DNA of 7,681 bases from Flavobacteriales bacterium UBA5869. GTDB lineage: Bacteria > Bacteroidota > Bacteroidia > Flavobacteriales_D > Crocinitomicaceae. The stretch lies in contig DJFP01000227.1 of NCBI GenBank assembly GCA_002432565.1, positions 1 through 7,681 on the forward strand. Reading direction: 5' to 3'. Below are positions 6,344-7,681 of this stretch, in pieces; positions within the stretch are counted from its first letter, which is position 1; each line of letters begins with the position of its first letter. The notes below the pieces were generated by a model, which was given only the letters and a program-made list of their open reading frames with translations, was not told the DNA's origin and did no database searches. The translations under genes were made by a program, and so were the position numbers.

Positions 6344-7471
6344 ATGCTTACTAATATAGCCCCCCTCCTCACTCTCGAGATCCCCAAATCCCAAAAACAA
6401 CCCATTGGATTTCTGGAGATCATCAAAAAGCAATACCACGAAAATATCAACAGTTCCATTTATGCCCATTTCATCAATTGCGAAGAAAAGGCAGTCAGCG
6501 AGTTGTTCGTGGATGCATTAACCGATTTAATTGAAGAGAAGACTAAACGGCTATTTTCATTGGGTGTTCCTCATGCAACATGCGAAGTTGTTACACAGAA
6601 TGGAAGGATTGACATCGTTATCCAGGATCGACTAAGTGAACAGGTTATCCTGATTGAAAACAAAATATTTCATCATTTACACAATGATCTAACGGACTAT
6701 TGGAATCATTTTAAATGCTCCGAAGAGGACAAAATAGGCGTTTTATTAACTCCATACCCTCACAAAGTTCCTGACGTAAACAAAGAGACATTTATAAACA
6801 TTACACACGTTGAATGGGTCCAAAAAGTGAAGGAAAAAGGAATACCATTTAACCTTTCGAATAAATACACAATATATATAACTGACTTTGTCAATACCAT
6901 TGACCAGTTTTCAACCAATTACGCCATGGACGAACAAGCTAAATTTTACTTTGAGCATGCACAGAAAATTCTAAAAATTCAGGAAACTGCTGCTGCTGCG
7001 ACTACCTTCTTAAATAATCAATTTGAACTGCTTGCAAGTAAACTAAACTGGACATCACATGGGAATTCCACAGATTGGAGAAACTTTTGGGACGAACAAA
7101 ATAAAATCCATTCATACATTACAGTAATTACAAGTAATTTAATGAGAGGTCAGAAACACTTGCAAATTGTTCTTGAATTATGGGACGAAGACAAAGCCCG
7201 CTATCAGGAGATTGAAAAACTGCTTTCCGGTCATCCAAAGTACATCCAAAACATCACCCGAGAATCAAAAGGCAGGTACATGCATTTCATAGTTCGTGAC
7301 TATCATCTTTCTGATCAAGAACTGGCGAATCTAGCGAATTTCATTTATAAAACCATCCTAGAAGATTTTGCAGAATTGATTTTAAAAATTGTCGAACACT
7401 TCTATTCAGACAAAGACATTTCTTCCTGGGAACCGAATTTCAAAAAAGAAGTAAATACAATAGCGAGTTAA
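6344..7471 (+). CDS. PD-(D/E)XK nuclease superfamily protein (PDDEXK_4-like)
   Basis: The 375-residue product starts 15 bases after the AbiC-like gene. Residues about 22-59 (GFLEIIKKQYHENINSS, then a helix with EEKAVSELFVDAL) match the N-terminal pattern of the PDDEXK_4 group, where an acidic residue of the first helix (E48 or E53 here) helps bind metal. The core is GRIDIVI with D90, then a turn and VILIENKI with E105 and K107, giving D-x14-E-x-K. IENKI is followed by HNDLTDYWNHF, the usual helix after the catalytic strand. The catalytic set looks intact, so metal-dependent DNA cleavage is plausible. Residues about 230-375 form a C-terminal region I do not recognise. The start of the gene is much more GC-rich than the end of its neighbour (30 of 60 bases at 6361-6420 against 15 of 60 at 6241-6300), suggesting a separate origin. 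Confidence 0.87.
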   Translation: MLTNIAPLLTLEIPKSQKQPIGFLEIIKKQYHENINSSIYAHFINCEEKAVSELFVDALTDLIEEKTKRLFSLGVPHATCEVVTQNGRIDIVIQDRLSEQVILIENKIFHHLHNDLTDYWNHFKCSEEDKIGVLLTPYPHKVPDVNKETFINITHVEWVQKVKEKGIPFNLSNKYTIYITDFVNTIDQFSTNYAMDEQAKFYFEHAQKILKIQETAAAATTFLNNQFELLASKLNWTSHGNSTDWRNFWDEQNKIHSYITVITSNLMRGQKHLQIVLELWDEDKARYQEIEKLLSGHPKYIQNITRESKGRYMHFIVRDYHLSDQELANLANFIYKTILEDFAELILKIVEHFYSDKDISSWEPNFKKEVNTIAS

Positions 7472-7495
7472 TCGTGAAATGTTATCAAGAAATAT

Positions 7496-7501
7496 AAAGG
7501 A
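7496..7501 (+). promoter_or_regulatory. Shine-Dalgarno-like site AAAGGA
   Basis: AAAGGA lies six bases before the ATG at 7508. It is the only clear purine-rich ribosome-binding motif at a gene start in this window and supports that ATG as the start of the last gene. Confidence 0.45.
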
Positions 7502-7507
7502 ATACAA

Positions 7508-7681
7508 ATGGCAGAATTTTTAACGACATCCGGGACATCGCATAACCTGGAGCAATTAATTATAAATGCATCCAAAAAACTGGTTCTCATATCCCCTTAT
7601 TTACAACTATCAAAAACTCTCTATGAACGATTGAAAGACGCAAGCAAAAAAGGGGTCCAAATCAAAATTATTTACGGAAAA
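7508..7681 (+). CDS. Phospholipase D-like domain protein, N-terminal part (cut by window end)
   Basis: Fifty-eight codons are visible, open to the last base of the window. The product begins MAEFLTTSGTSHNLEQLI and continues with KLVLISPYLQLSKTLYERL and KKGVQIKIIYGK. A strand ending in ISPY, a helix and then a strand with hydrophobic-IYGK is the opening of PLD-like domains (the PLDc_2 type found in bacterial nucleases and restriction enzymes). The catalytic HxK(x4)D motif would lie beyond the window, so activity cannot be judged. The ATG is supported by AAAGGA six bases upstream, and the gap to the PD-(D/E)XK gene is 36 bases, consistent with co-transcription. The family call rests on a short segment that I recognise, not on active-site residues. 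Confidence 0.75.
   Translation, partial: MAEFLTTSGTSHNLEQLIINASKKLVLISPYLQLSKTLYERLKDASKKGVQIKIIYGK

Noticed and set aside
6985..6999. Short GCT-type triplet run (codes Ala-Ala-Ala-Ala)
   Set aside because: It is only about four codons inside a gene, below what would count as a meaningful repeat.

Overview
The window looks like a Bacteroidota (Bacteroidetes) chromosome. The first gene encodes a secreted protein with a gliding-motility-type (type B, CHU_C/TIGR04131-like) C-terminal sorting domain of the type IX secretion system. Bacteroidetes-type -7 boxes (TAnnTTTG-like) sit directly in front of two start codons, and only one gene start, the last, has a clear Shine-Dalgarno motif. All gene calls are on the + strand.

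Layout. (1) 1-116: a short leader with a -7 box. (2) 117-1166: the T9SS type B cargo protein, relatively GC-rich and probably host background. (3) 1167-1381: a spacer with overlapping inverted repeats and a candidate promoter. (4) 1382-5201, continuing to 6328: an AT-rich block with three related-looking genes. These are a membrane-anchored coiled-coil/TPR protein, a KAP-family transmembrane P-loop NTPase, and a membrane protein resembling the putative phage abortive infection (putAbiC) family. (5) 6344-7681: a PD-(D/E)XK nuclease-like protein followed by the start of a phospholipase D-like protein cut by the window edge. Base composition rises sharply at the junction of (4) and (5).

The clearest oddity is in the KAP gene. 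An in-frame TAG at 4785-4787 stops it before its conserved C-terminal region. The same frame stays open and protein-like to 5201 and carries that missing C-terminus. This suggests one gene of 704 codons broken by a nonsense mutation, a readthrough site or a sequencing error. Just after it, another frame encodes an LLKHPE/LLKHL tail over an 18-bp tandem repeat.

My reading is a candidate phage-defence island. The TPR scaffold or sensor, the KAP NTPase and the AbiC-like protein could form one membrane-associated system, and the two nuclease-like genes could be a second module or added effectors. The family calls rest on motifs visible in the translations. The idea that the genes work together is inference from order, spacing, shared composition and membrane location.
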